A stretch of 38,577 nucleotides of DNA from Candidatus Zipacnadia bacterium (GCA_029821265.1 JALGTR010000005.1:1-38577); one strand, 5' to 3'. Positions 25,664-34,504 are shown, counted from the stretch's first letter. The notes: a model not told the origin generated them from the letters alone. Program-made: numbers and translations.

Positions 25664-25748
25664 GATCCAATATGCGCGGAACTACCATCGCACCCGGCGC
25701 CGGGGTCCGCCCGGCGCGCATCTGTCTGTCAACTGGAGGCAAATGACC

Positions 25749-26999
25749 ATGCCCAACCTTGCGATTAACGGCGGGGAGAAAACGCGAACCGAGGGCTGGC
25801 CGAAGTGGCCACCCGATGATCCGGGCTTCCTCGAGAACCTCAAGGCCGTGCTCGATTCGGGCGTCTGGGGCGTCAACGGGGAGTGGACGCTGAAGGCCAT
25901 TGAGATGATGTGCGACTTCCACGACGCCAATCACGGCGTCGCGGTGACCAGCGGAACGACGGCGCTGGAGGTCGCTCTGCGGGCCTGCGGGGTTAAGGTC
26001 GGCGACGAGGTCATCGTCCCGCCCTACACCTTCGTGGCGACCGCCAGCTCAGTGGTGGCCATCGGCGGGATCCCGGTCTTCGTGGATATCGACCCGGAGA
26101 CATTTAACATCGACCCCGATGCCATCGAGGACGCGATCACCGATCGTACCGCGGCCATCATCGCGGTGCATATAGGCGGATCGCCCGCGGACATGGAGCC
26201 GATCATGCAGGTCGCGCGCAAGCACGGTCTGAAAGTGGTCGAGGACTGCGCGCAGGCCCACGGCGCCATCTACCGCGGTCGGCGTGTCGGCGCCATCGGC
26301 GATGCGGGCGCCTTCAGCTTCCAGTCCTCCAAGAACGTGACCGCGGGCGAGGGCGGCATGATCCTGACCAACGATCCGGACCTTTACAGCAAGTGCTGGT
26401 CGCTGCACAATATCGGGCGCGTGCCCGAGGGCGGCTGGTATGATCACCGGGTCATGGGCTTCAACTACCGCATGACGCAGTTCCAGGGCGCGCTGATCTG
26501 CCGCGGCATGGAGCTTCTGCCGGAGCACTTCGAACTGCGGGCGAGGAACGGCGACTACCTGCGCCAGCGGCTGGAAGAGGTCGAGGGCGTGGAGCTGCAG
26601 AAGCTCACACACCCCGACAACGTGTCGGCCTTCCACCTGTACATCTTCCGCTACGATCCGGAGGCCTTCGATGGCCTCAGCCGCGACCGCTTCCTGCAGG
26701 CGCTCGGCGCCGAGGGCATCCCGGCGGCGAGGGGGTACAACCCGCTCTACCGCGAGGGGATGTTTGCGGACAAGGTGAACACCGACGAGTTCCCGTTCTG
26801 CCCGCCCTTCTACGAGGGTACGGTCAACTACAAGGAGGTCTCGTGCCCGGCGTGTGAGCACATATGCGACGTCGGCAGCTTCTGGATGAGTCAGCGGACT
26901 GGCCTCGCGGACGAGAAGGCCATGGATGACATCGTCGACGCGATACTCAAGATCCAGGCAAACCTTGACGAGCTCGAGGAGGAAGAGGCCGCACAGTGA
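25749..26999 (+). CDS. DegT/DnrJ/EryC1-family PLP aminotransferase
   Basis: A 416-residue aminotransferase of the sugar-nucleotide type. Motifs are TSGTTALEVALRA for PLP phosphate, VVEDCAQAHGA with the pyridine-N Asp, and FSFQSSKNVTAGEGGM with the Schiff-base lysine. The family makes amino sugars, such as 4-amino or 3-amino deoxyhexoses, or AHBA-like precursors. An extra cysteine patch near the C-terminus (CPACEHICD) is unusual. GGAGG lies 9 bases before ATG 25749 but only 3 before ATG 25743, which decides the start. The stop overlaps the next gene's GTG. Confidence 0.87.
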   Translation: MPNLAINGGEKTRTEGWPKWPPDDPGFLENLKAVLDSGVWGVNGEWTLKAIEMMCDFHDANHGVAVTSGTTALEVALRACGVKVGDEVIVPPYTFVATASSVVAIGGIPVFVDIDPETFNIDPDAIEDAITDRTAAIIAVHIGGSPADMEPIMQVARKHGLKVVEDCAQAHGAIYRGRRVGAIGDAGAFSFQSSKNVTAGEGGMILTNDPDLYSKCWSLHNIGRVPEGGWYDHRVMGFNYRMTQFQGALICRGMELLPEHFELRARNGDYLRQRLEEVEGVELQKLTHPDNVSAFHLYIFRYDPEAFDGLSRDRFLQALGAEGIPAARGYNPLYREGMFADKVNTDEFPFCPPFYEGTVNYKEVSCPACEHICDVGSFWMSQRTGLADEKAMDDIVDAILKIQANLDELEEEEAAQ

Positions 27000-28798
27000 C
27001 CGTGCTTCGCACCGCGTTTTTCGCCGCGGCGATCGCGGCAGCGGCCACGCAGCCGGCCTGCGCCCAGCATCTGATGCGCCTGCTCGAGCGCGGGCCGGTT
27101 GGATTCCTGCACGGACAGACGCTGCTGCAGGTCAGCGGTGATCTCACCGCCGGTGACTTCTCGCACCCCGCCGTCGCCGACTGGGATGGGGACGGCTCTG
27201 CCGACCTCGTGGTGGGGTCGGGCTATGGTGATCTGCTGCTTTTCAGCCGCCCCGATGATGGTCCCTACGAGCCCGCCCGGGCGCTGTTGCCTGCGGAGGA
27301 CCTGCCGCTCGGGGCCGTGCCCCAGCGCCGCCAGATTTCCCCCTGGCTGGGCGACCTCGACGGCGACGGCACCCTCGACCTGTTGATGGGCGTGGGTGAG
27401 CGCGTCTATCGCTACGTTGTGCGCGACGCCGCAGCGCGAGAGGGCAGGTTGCTCGCCGGTCCCGGCTCTCAGGTGACGCTGCCGGGACCACTTGCGCCGG
27501 CGGCGGCCGATCTCGACGGCGACGGGACCGCCGAGGTCATCATCGCCGACGGCCGCGGACAATTGCACCGCCTCGTTAGCAGCTCGGCGCAGCCGGTGGT
27601 CGCCGGTGGCGCGATCCTGCAGGTCACTCCGCCGGTGCGTGCATGGGCCGGCGACTGGGATGGCGATGCGAGAGCCGATCTGCTGCTCGGCGCAGGTGAT
27701 GGTCGCGTGCTGCTGTGCGCGGGAGGCGCAAGTGGCCTCGCCGGGCCCGCAGAGCTCCTCTCATCGGGCGATCGCCTCGAGGCTGCGCCATGGGCGACTG
27801 ACTTCGATGCCGACGGCGACCTCGACCTGCTTGTGGGTGAACGCGGGGGGCGGGTGGTGCTATTCACGCGCGAGGGCGATGTGTTGACCGAGGCCGGTGC
27901 GCTGCAGCAGCACGAGGCGCCGATCGACGCCGGACGTTGCCCGGTGGCGACCGCAGGCGACTGGGATGGCGATGGTGATCAGGACCTTGTGATCGGCGGG
28001 GAGGACGGCTCGGTGCGGCTGTACGAGCGGGTGGCGGGCGGGGAGCTGCGCTTCGCCCGAGGGCTGCAGAGCGCCGATGACGAGGGCCTGGTGATGGCGC
28101 CCGGCGAGGGACCTTTGCGCTACGCCGCCCCGGCGCTGACCGACTGGGACAGCGACGGCGACCTCGACCTGCTCGTGGGCGGCGCGTGCGGCGAGGTGCA
28201 CCTGTGGCGCAACGACAGAGGGCTGCGTCACGCCGGGCCGATGCGGGTCAGCGGCGAGCCGCTGGTGCTGGCCGGGATCACCATGCCCGCGCCCTTCGAT
28301 TACAACGGCGACGGGGACATGGACGTCTTCATCGGGGCGCGGCCTCGTCCCGATCGGCGCAGTGGCGAGGGCATCGTGCTCCCGGAGCTGGCGCCCGGCT
28401 GCGCATACTTCGAGAACACCACCGACCGCGCGGGCGTGCTGCCGATCTTCGCCAAGGGCGTGCCATTGGCGATGACGATCACGTCAGAGGATGCCGGGCT
28501 GCGACGCGACGCGGGCTTTCTGGCGCCCTACGCCACCTACCCAACTGAGTGGACGCCCGGGCGGATCGACTTCATCACGGTCACCCTGCAGGGCACCTTC
28601 GTCTTCCGTAACACCGCCGGTCGCGGATCGTACGCCCTCCTCGAGACGACCTCCGAAGGCCGGGCGCTGCCACGTGCGCTCCTGCCGCCGCTATACTCGG
28701 CGGTGCCGGTCCGGCTGGACGAGCGACAGGGCCTGCTGGCGGCCGGCTGTGCGTCAGGCTTCGTCGTGTGGTATCCGCGCGAGGCGCTGGAGCCGTAG
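26996..28798 (+). CDS. secreted FG-GAP/VCBS repeat beta-propeller protein
   Basis: A 600-residue exported protein. A signal peptide (TAFFAAAIAAAATQPACAQ) precedes about eight FG-GAP-type repeats, each with a calcium-binding DxDxDG loop: DWDGDGSADLVVG, DLDGDGTLDLLMG, DLDGDGTAEVIIA, DWDGDARADLLLG, DFDADGDLDLLVG, DWDGDGDQDLVIG, DWDSDGDLDLLVG and DYNGDGDMDVFIG. These form an integrin-alpha-like propeller, usually used for binding carbohydrate or protein at the cell surface. A roughly 150-residue C-terminal domain is unrecognised. The GTG start overlaps the stop of the aminotransferase by four bases, so the two are translationally coupled. Confidence 0.85.
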   Translation: MTVLRTAFFAAAIAAAATQPACAQHLMRLLERGPVGFLHGQTLLQVSGDLTAGDFSHPAVADWDGDGSADLVVGSGYGDLLLFSRPDDGPYEPARALLPAEDLPLGAVPQRRQISPWLGDLDGDGTLDLLMGVGERVYRYVVRDAAAREGRLLAGPGSQVTLPGPLAPAAADLDGDGTAEVIIADGRGQLHRLVSSSAQPVVAGGAILQVTPPVRAWAGDWDGDARADLLLGAGDGRVLLCAGGASGLAGPAELLSSGDRLEAAPWATDFDADGDLDLLVGERGGRVVLFTREGDVLTEAGALQQHEAPIDAGRCPVATAGDWDGDGDQDLVIGGEDGSVRLYERVAGGELRFARGLQSADDEGLVMAPGEGPLRYAAPALTDWDSDGDLDLLVGGACGEVHLWRNDRGLRHAGPMRVSGEPLVLAGITMPAPFDYNGDGDMDVFIGARPRPDRRSGEGIVLPELAPGCAYFENTTDRAGVLPIFAKGVPLAMTITSEDAGLRRDAGFLAPYATYPTEWTPGRIDFITVTLQGTFVFRNTAGRGSYALLETTSEGRALPRALLPPLYSAVPVRLDERQGLLAAGCASGFVVWYPREALEP

Positions 28799-28844
28799 CG
28801 GTGGCGAGGCGCCGTCGCGTGGGGATCCGAATGCATCGAACTGA

Positions 28845-28860
28845 TGTTTCACATGAAACA
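28845..28860. promoter_or_regulatory. parS-like 16-mer (candidate ParB site)
   Basis: TGTTTCACATGAAACA matches the widely conserved parS palindrome TGTTTCACGTGAAACA at 15 of 16 positions; the single change is in the central CG. It lies in the gap before pgeF and, since the pgeF start is 28874, is not coding. I found no second copy in the window by eye. Confidence 0.5.
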
Positions 28861-28873
28861 ATTGGAGGGGCCG

Positions 28874-29584
28874 ATGGACGTCTGGGAGCATAAGCTTGAG
28901 TGGGAGGGGGCGCGGGGCGGCTTCGTCGGCCGCTCAGCGCGTGCGCGCGGCGACGATCCGCTGCCGGATCGCCTCGCTGACGCCCTGACGGAACTGGGGC
29001 GGGATCGAACGCTGGTCGAGGCCGAGCAGGTGCATGGTGGCGAGGTCGCCGTGGTGCGCGAGGAGTCGCTGAGGGATGCCCGGAGCCCCTTCGGCGTGCC
29101 GGGGGCCGATGGACTGGTGACGGATGCTCGCGAGGCCGCGCTGGCGATCTACGTTGCCGACTGCCTGGCGGTCTTCCTGCATGATCCAGTGCACCAGGCC
29201 GTCGGTCTCGCGCACGCAGGCTGGCGTGGGTTGTTGGAGGATATTCCCGGCGAGCTGGTTCGCGCGATGGTGCGCGGATGGGGCGGTGATCCGGCCGAGA
29301 TGCAGGTGGCGCTGAGCCCGTGCATCCGGCACTGCTGCTTCGAGGTGGGCGAGGAGGTGGCGCGTGAGTTCGATGACCTGCCCGGCGCGGTCGATCGCTC
29401 GCGCGAGAGGCCACACGTGGACATGATCGCGGTGGCGCGGGCGCAGATCGAGCGCCAGGGCGTGCCGGCAGGGAGGATCGAGGTCATGTCCGGCTGCACT
29501 CGCTGCGAGCCCGAGCGCTTCGCGTCCTACCGATGGGACCCCGATCGCTGCGGCCGGAACGTGGCGCTGATTGCGCTCGCCTGA
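28874..29584 (+). CDS. pgeF: multicopper/laccase-domain protein, peptidoglycan editing factor PgeF (YfiH)
   Basis: A 236-residue member of the YfiH/LACC1 family. Metal-site motifs are QVHGGEV, IYVADCLAVFL, AHAGWRGL and the C-terminal SGCTRCEPERFASYRWD. Members in E. coli act in peptidoglycan-precursor editing; homologues also show purine-nucleoside phosphorylase or adenosine deaminase activity. ATG 28874 is chosen over 28844 and 28853 because GGAGGGG sits 3 bases before it and the parS-like palindrome lies in the would-be extension. It converges with the phosphorylase gene; the 51-base gap between them holds only a weak hairpin. Confidence 0.88.
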   Translation: MDVWEHKLEWEGARGGFVGRSARARGDDPLPDRLADALTELGRDRTLVEAEQVHGGEVAVVREESLRDARSPFGVPGADGLVTDAREAALAIYVADCLAVFLHDPVHQAVGLAHAGWRGLLEDIPGELVRAMVRGWGGDPAEMQVALSPCIRHCCFEVGEEVAREFDDLPGAVDRSRERPHVDMIAVARAQIERQGVPAGRIEVMSGCTRCEPERFASYRWDPDRCGRNVALIALA

Positions 29585-29635
29585 GGACAGGCGGGCGACG
29601 GTACGTGAGCTGCGCTTCACACGGGCGGCGGCGAG

Positions 29636-31414
29636 TCAGTCCTGTGCCTGCTGCCCCCGGTGCTCGCTCCTGATGACCTGGTGGTATGCGCTGCGCCAGT
29701 ACTGTGAGAGCATCCGCTGCGTGTTGAAGAACGACCCGTTGAACGCGATGCAGTAGCGTCGGATCCGCGCGAACTCCAGCGGATGGCCGTAGAACAGGGG
29801 CATGATCTTGTGCTGCAACGTGTCGTAGAGGTCGGCGCGCTCCTGCGTCGGCTCACTCGTCTCATCGCGGTCGCCGATGGCCCAGCCGGTGATGCCCTCG
29901 ATGTGCCCTTCCAACCACCAGCCGTCCAGCACGCTGAGGCTCGGCACGCCGTTGAAGGCGGCCTTCATGCCTGAGGTCCCGGACGCCTCGTGGGGCTTGA
30001 GCGGCGTGTTCAGCCAGACGTCCACGCCTGAGACGAGGTAGCCGGCCAGCTCGATGTCGTAGTCCTCGAGATAGATGACCGGGATGTGCCCACGAAGCTC
30101 CTCGGCGGCCCTGAAGACGCGCTTGATCATCTCCTTGCCGCCGATGTCTCGCGGATGCGCTTTGCCCGCGTACAGGATCTGAAGCGGGCCTGCCTTCTTC
30201 GCGATCCGCTTCAGTCGCTCGATGTCCGCGAACAGCAGGTCGGCTCGCTTGTACTCCGTGGCGCGGCGCGCGAAGCTGAGCGTCAGGGCGTCGGGATCGA
30301 GCTGGATCCCGGTGCGCCTGTGTACCTCCTCAAGCAGGCGGTTCTTGGCCTTCTGGTGCGCTTCCTGGATCCTCTCGAGCGGAATCCCGAGGGCGTAGCG
30401 CAGGTACTGGTTGTCCTGCAGCCACTCCGGGATCTCCTCGTCAAACAGCTCCGCGAATGGGGGAGCCGTCCACATGCCGACGCAGGCCCCGTTGGTGATT
30501 GAATGGATGGGGTAATCGGGGAACATACCGGCCGAGATCTCGCCATGGCGGAGCGCCACGCCATTGACGTAGCGGGAGAATCGCAGCGCAAGGTAGGTCA
30601 TGTTCAGCATCGAGTCGCGCTGCACGCCCATGCACTTGAGTGTCTCGGCGCGCTGAGGTCCGAGCACGCGGGTGACGAGGTTCCAGTCGAACTTATCGTG
30701 GCCGGTCGGAACCGGCGTATGCGTGGTGAACACGCACCTGTTGCGCACCGCCTCCTGATCCTCCGGTGTGCAGGTGGTGGGGCCTTTCTCGCCCACCCGG
30801 AGCTCCAGCAGACCCAGCGTGAGCAGAGCCGAGTGTCCCTCGTTCATGTGGTAGATGAGCCGTCCGTCAATGCCGAGGGCGTGGAGCATCGCGACGCCGC
30901 CGAGCCCCAACAGAGCCTCCTGGCAGAGCCGATAACGTCGGTCTCCGCCGTAGAGATCATTGGTCAGTGTGCGGTCCCAGTCGCTGTTCTCGGGCAGGTC
31001 CGTGTCGAGGAACAGGACGTTCACGAAGTGCCCGAGGGCACCGTCGATCCTGTATCGCCAGGCCCGAACGTGCACCGTACGCCCCTCGATCTCCACAGTG
31101 ACGCGTTTGTCGATCGGGGTGAGCACCTCTTCGGGCTTCCAGTTTACGGGCGTCTCCGTCTGGTTGCCCTTCGCATCGAGGTGTTGCCTGAAGTACCCGT
31201 TGCGGTAGAGCAGCGTCACAGCGATCATGGGCATCCCCATGTCGGCGGCCGCGCGCATCGTATCGCCCGCCAGGACGCCCAGTCCGCCCGCGTATGTGGG
31301 GATCTCGGAGTTAATGCCGATCTCCATCGAGAAATAGGCGATCGCCTCTTCGCGGTCGCCCGGTTCCCCGCTCATGCCGTTCTCAACTATCAATCGCGGC
31401 AGGGTTTCGCTCAC
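29636..31414 (-). CDS. glgP: alpha-glucan (glycogen) phosphorylase
   Basis: A 592-residue GT35-family enzyme of the short bacterial/archaeal type that releases glucose 1-phosphate from alpha-1,4-glucans. The N-terminal YFSMEIGINSEIPTYAGGLGVLAGD, the central HMNEGHSAL and FTTHTPVPTGHDKF, the SFARRATEYKRADLLF nucleophile region and the PLP-binding EASGTSGMKAAFNGVPSLSVLDGWW are all present. It starts with GTG behind GGGAGG (7-base spacing). It lies 57 bases downstream of the UroD-family gene on the same strand. No other glycogen gene is in the window. Confidence 0.93.
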   Translation of the reverse strand: MSETLPRLIVENGMSGEPGDREEAIAYFSMEIGINSEIPTYAGGLGVLAGDTMRAAADMGMPMIAVTLLYRNGYFRQHLDAKGNQTETPVNWKPEEVLTPIDKRVTVEIEGRTVHVRAWRYRIDGALGHFVNVLFLDTDLPENSDWDRTLTNDLYGGDRRYRLCQEALLGLGGVAMLHALGIDGRLIYHMNEGHSALLTLGLLELRVGEKGPTTCTPEDQEAVRNRCVFTTHTPVPTGHDKFDWNLVTRVLGPQRAETLKCMGVQRDSMLNMTYLALRFSRYVNGVALRHGEISAGMFPDYPIHSITNGACVGMWTAPPFAELFDEEIPEWLQDNQYLRYALGIPLERIQEAHQKAKNRLLEEVHRRTGIQLDPDALTLSFARRATEYKRADLLFADIERLKRIAKKAGPLQILYAGKAHPRDIGGKEMIKRVFRAAEELRGHIPVIYLEDYDIELAGYLVSGVDVWLNTPLKPHEASGTSGMKAAFNGVPSLSVLDGWWLEGHIEGITGWAIGDRDETSEPTQERADLYDTLQHKIMPLFYGHPLEFARIRRYCIAFNGSFFNTQRMLSQYWRSAYHQVIRSEHRGQQAQD

Positions 31415-31471
31415 AGTGTTGCCTCCCGCGGCGGGGGCGCGTTGCCCTCGCCGCTCGATCTCAAGTGTGGC

Positions 31472-32626
31472 TCAGTACCATCCGTATTCGTCCAGCGCCT
31501 CGACCATCGCGAGGATGTTCTCGGTCGGGACATCGGCCTGTATGTTGTGCGACGTGTTCAGCACGTAGCCGCCGCCGGGGGCGAGATCGTCGATCCGCCG
31601 TCTCACCTCGTCTTTGACGTCCTGCGGCGAGCCGCTCGGCATCACGTGCTGTGTGTCGATTGCACCCCAGAACGTGACGTCGTCTCCGAATTCGCGCCCC
31701 AGGCGCGCGGTGTCGCCCATCTTCGCGGCGCTGACCTGGACGGGGTTGAGGATATCGATACCCGTCTCGATCAGGTCCGGCAGCAGGTCGTAGACCGAGC
31801 CGCAGGTGTGAAAGAACATCTTCGCGTGCGGCGCCGCCTTCTTCACCGCCTCGTGATACTGCACGTAGCGCGGCGCCAGCAGCTCCTGGAACCATTCCCG
31901 GCGGACGATCGGGCCGTCCTGCATGCCGAGGTCATCGCCGTTATAGAAGATATCGACATACGGGCCCACGCGCTCAAGTACGGCTTCCGCGTAGGTGATC
32001 TTCAGCTCGACGATGTGGTCGAGGATGGCCTCGGTCACTGGCCTGTTGGTGAGAAGATTCATGTACCCCTGGTTATAGCCCTGCAACCAGAGGACAAGTT
32101 CCAGCATACCCGAGCCGAAGCCGCCGACGATTATGGGGTAGTCGCCGGAGCGCTTGATCTGCAGACACGCGTCCTCGATTGCGTCGAGGTCGAGCTCCGC
32201 GAGCGGGTCCGGCCAGCTGTAGGCGTCGACGTCAGCGACGGTCTCGGCGCCCCGCAGGGGGTGTTCGCACATGTCGTAGTAGAGGCCCCCGTCCTTCGGC
32301 ATCCTCCGGCGAATTCCCCACTCACAGGTGTCGTAGAAGTACTGCTCATCCTCCTCGACGTCGGTCAGCGTGCGGCCCGGCATTCTCAGATAGGTCGAGC
32401 GCGTGTCCACGCCCAACTCGCGCAGGACCTCCTCGTGCGGCATCGCGAGCTGCTGGAATGGGTCCAGCAGCGGATGTCGCTCGAGGTCGTCCATGCCCAT
32501 CGCCTCGAGCAGGGTGTCGTAGGCGATGCGGTGGATGCCGGTCACGAATGTCGTCCCCAGGTCAAAGGGGACGCGGTCGGGCTCGGAGTGGTGTAGCGCA
32601 GACAGGACGCGCTCGCGTGAGGTCAT
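31472..32626 (-). CDS. uroporphyrinogen decarboxylase-family protein (MtaA/CmuA-like methyltransferase type)
   Basis: A 384-residue TIM-barrel protein of the UroD superfamily. Its FFHTCGSVYDLLPDLIETGIDILNPVQ contains the His/Cys zinc-site pattern of methylcobalamin:thiol methyltransferases rather than true HemE. Related genes are numerous in Armatimonadota, Planctomycetota and Lentisphaerota, where substrates are mostly unknown; O-demethylation or methyl transfer via corrinoid proteins is a fair guess. No corrinoid protein is adjacent. GGAGG lies 7 bases before the ATG, and a strong promoter precedes it. glgP follows and may be co-transcribed. Confidence 0.82.
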   Translation of the reverse strand: MTSRERVLSALHHSEPDRVPFDLGTTFVTGIHRIAYDTLLEAMGMDDLERHPLLDPFQQLAMPHEEVLRELGVDTRSTYLRMPGRTLTDVEEDEQYFYDTCEWGIRRRMPKDGGLYYDMCEHPLRGAETVADVDAYSWPDPLAELDLDAIEDACLQIKRSGDYPIIVGGFGSGMLELVLWLQGYNQGYMNLLTNRPVTEAILDHIVELKITYAEAVLERVGPYVDIFYNGDDLGMQDGPIVRREWFQELLAPRYVQYHEAVKKAAPHAKMFFHTCGSVYDLLPDLIETGIDILNPVQVSAAKMGDTARLGREFGDDVTFWGAIDTQHVMPSGSPQDVKDEVRRRIDDLAPGGGYVLNTSHNIQADVPTENILAMVEALDEYGWY

Positions 32627-32664
32627 CGATCATCCTCCATTCCGCCGATGCGACTCCAACTGGC

Positions 32665-32693
32665 ATTGTACGAGAGCCGCCTCCTCGGGTCAA
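32665..32693 (-). promoter_or_regulatory. sigma70-like promoter for the UroD-family gene
   Basis: On the minus strand TTGACC and TACAAT, each one mismatch from consensus, are spaced by 17 bases. The predicted start lies about 30 bases before the ATG at 32626. Confidence 0.75.
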
Positions 32694-32753
32694 GAAGCCC
32701 GAAGACCGCATGGGCCATATCCGGGGCAGTGGCATGCGAGGGGCGACATCCCC

Positions 32754-32782
32754 TTGCGCGGAACGGCGCGGAAGGATACACT
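32754..32782 (+). promoter_or_regulatory. candidate promoter for the rsmD-coaD cluster
   Basis: TTGCGC and TACACT are spaced by 17 bases, about 50 bases before rsmD. The hexamers are weak, but position and spacing fit, and the divergent uroD promoter lies on the other strand. Confidence 0.4.
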
Positions 32783-32835
32783 TGCGTGGGTTGGCCGGGC
32801 TGCAACCGGCCGCGGCCATTCCGGGAGGAGGCATG

Positions 32836-33387
32836 ATGCGCGTTATCGCCGGCAGCGCTGGCTCTCTGCGGCTGCAGTGTCCGAGGGGGTTGCAGATTCG
32901 CCCCACTACTGATATGATTAGGGAGAGCCTTTTCAACAGTCTGGGGCCGCGCGTGGTTGGCGCGGCGGTATGTGACCTGTACGCGGGCTGCGGCTCCGTT
33001 GGTATTGAGGCCGCCAGCCGCGGGGCGTCACGTGTCGTTTTCATCGAACGCGCTCGCAGGGCCATCGAGGCCATCGAGGCCAACCTCGAACATACGCGGT
33101 TGTCTGACGTGGCGGAGATCATCCGCGGCCCGGTGATGCGTCGATACGGGGATGCCGCCCGGCGCTTTGGGCCGTTTGAGGTGGTCTTCGCCGATCCGCC
33201 GTACGGTCTGGCCGAGCTTCCGGAGCTGGTTCGGCGGCTGGTCGAAGATCGTGAGGGGCTGGCGGAGGGGGCTGTGGTGGTCGTGCAGCATTCGGCCGAG
33301 CAAGATCTGGGACCTGCGCCCACGCGTACCAGGGCTTTTGGTGACAGCGTTTTGTCGTTCTTTGAGGTGGCGGGCGAGGGTCGGTGA
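32836..33387 (+). CDS. rsmD: 16S rRNA (guanine(966)-N(2))-methyltransferase
   Basis: A 183-residue SAM-dependent methyltransferase. It begins with the family-typical MRVIAGSAGSLRL, followed by RPTTDMIRESLFNSL, the SAM loop DLYAGCGSVGIEAASRGA and the catalytic FADPPYG. The track's long upstream extension is a frame open through non-coding DNA. GGGAGGAGG precedes two ATGs (32833 and 32836); the second fits the family start. The stop overlaps coaD's GTG, matching the widespread rsmD-coaD pairing. Confidence 0.92.
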   Translation: MRVIAGSAGSLRLQCPRGLQIRPTTDMIRESLFNSLGPRVVGAAVCDLYAGCGSVGIEAASRGASRVVFIERARRAIEAIEANLEHTRLSDVAEIIRGPVMRRYGDAARRFGPFEVVFADPPYGLAELPELVRRLVEDREGLAEGAVVVVQHSAEQDLGPAPTRTRAFGDSVLSFFEVAGEGR

Positions 33388-33878
33388 CTGCAGTGAACGA
33401 CGGTCGCACGGCAATCTGCCCGGGGACCTTCGACCCGGTGACCCTCGGACATCAGGACGTCTTCGAGCGCGCCGCGACGCTGTTCGAGCGCGTCGTCGTT
33501 GCGGCCGCGGCGGTCTCGGGGAAGAACACGCTTTTTTCGCTCGCCGAGCGTACGGAGCTGATCCGGCTCTCGGTGGCGCACCTTGATAACGTCGAGGTCG
33601 ACAGCTTCGACGGGCTTCTCGTCGATTTCTGCCGCGAGCGGGGCGCTGCGGCAATCGTCAAGGGGCTGCGTTCGATTGACGACTTTCAGCACGAGCAGCA
33701 GATGGCGATGATGAACCGCCGGATGCTGCCCGAGATCGAGACCGTGCTGCTCATGACCTCTCCACACGTCCAGTACATCAGCTCAAGCCTCGTACGAGAA
33801 ATCTGGGCGCTCGGCGGAGACGTCTCGGAGTTCGTGCCCGAGCCGGTCGTCGAGGCCCTGGAGCGCAAGCGCCATTAA
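33384..33878 (+). CDS. coaD: phosphopantetheine adenylyltransferase
   Basis: A 164-residue nucleotidyltransferase that makes dephospho-CoA from ATP and 4'-phosphopantetheine. The N-terminal CPGTFDPVTLGHQDVFERA has the GTFDP and xxGH active-site motifs; KGLRSIDDFQHEQQMAMMNR and ISSSLVREIWALGGDVSEFVP are the family hallmarks. It starts at GTG overlapping rsmD by four bases; GTG 33393 is a possible alternative that would begin closer to the active-site strand. Confidence 0.94.
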   Translation: MTAVNDGRTAICPGTFDPVTLGHQDVFERAATLFERVVVAAAAVSGKNTLFSLAERTELIRLSVAHLDNVEVDSFDGLLVDFCRERGAAAIVKGLRSIDDFQHEQQMAMMNRRMLPEIETVLLMTSPHVQYISSSLVREIWALGGDVSEFVPEPVVEALERKRH

Positions 33879-33972
33879 TCGCGGCACAGATGAAGAACAG
33901 GTCGCCAGCGGGCGGCCCGCGGACAGCTCCGCGGAGACGCCGTCCGCGCGTGTGCAGGGAGGTCGTCATCCG

Positions 33973-34467
33973 ATGGAGATCTTGCGACTGCTCGAAGAGC
34001 TCGACGCAATGGCGGACGAGGGTGAGAAGTGGTACTGTCGATTCCCGCCGTTCTGGGGCAAGACCGTTCTCGACGCCGACGAGCTGTTTGCGCTGATCGA
34101 GGAGATGCGCTCGAGCCTGCCGCAGGAGATGACGGAGGCCTCGCAGCTCGCGCGCGACCGCGATCGGATCATGCAGGAGGCGCACGAGCAGCGGGCCAAG
34201 ATCATCGAGGCCGCTCGCGAGCAGGCGCAGCTGATGACGTCCAACGATGAGCTGGTGAAGCAGGCCGAGGAGCGGGCCCGGCAGATCATCGAGGAGGCCG
34301 AGGTTGAGGCCGAGCACATCCGGTCGGAGGCCGAGGCGTGGGCCCGCGGCGTTGTCGAACGGCTCGAGAATTACACCGATCGTATACAGGCTACCGTGCA
34401 GAAGACCAAGAAGATGCTCCTCGCCCAGGAGCCCGGACGCGAGCCGGAGGAGGCCGGGATGCCGTAA
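33973..34467 (+). CDS. coiled-coil protein (DivIVA/ATP-synthase-b-like)
   Basis: A 164-residue protein dominated by a long, strongly charged helix (ARDRDRIMQEAHEQRAKIIEAAREQAQ, QAEERARQIIEEAEVEAEHIRSEAEAWARG) with heptad-like periodicity and no membrane segment. Proteins like this, often labelled only 'ATPase', sit between coaD and ackA in many Clostridia. Function is unknown; a structural or cell-division role is possible. GGGAGG lies 10 bases before ATG 33973, which is preferred to the track's upstream start. Confidence 0.72.
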   Translation: MEILRLLEELDAMADEGEKWYCRFPPFWGKTVLDADELFALIEEMRSSLPQEMTEASQLARDRDRIMQEAHEQRAKIIEAAREQAQLMTSNDELVKQAEERARQIIEEAEVEAEHIRSEAEAWARGVVERLENYTDRIQATVQKTKKMLLAQEPGREPEEAGMP

Positions 34468-34504
34468 CAATCCCGCCCGAGGCACCTTCGACCCCGCGCA
34501 GCCG

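Noticed and set aside
28844-28846. ATG 28844 as the pgeF start (ORF track).
   Set aside because: The extension would translate the parS-like palindrome; GGAGGGG directly before ATG 28874 gives a better start for the conserved domain.
30503-32596. 697-residue plus-strand open frame.
   Set aside because: It runs antisense to glgP and the UroD-family gene, has no family motifs and a composition typical of a GC-rich shadow frame.
31472-32626. HemE (true uroporphyrinogen decarboxylase).
   Set aside because: The zinc-type HTCG motif is of the methyltransferase branch, and the HemE N-terminal substrate motif is not seen; no haem genes nearby.
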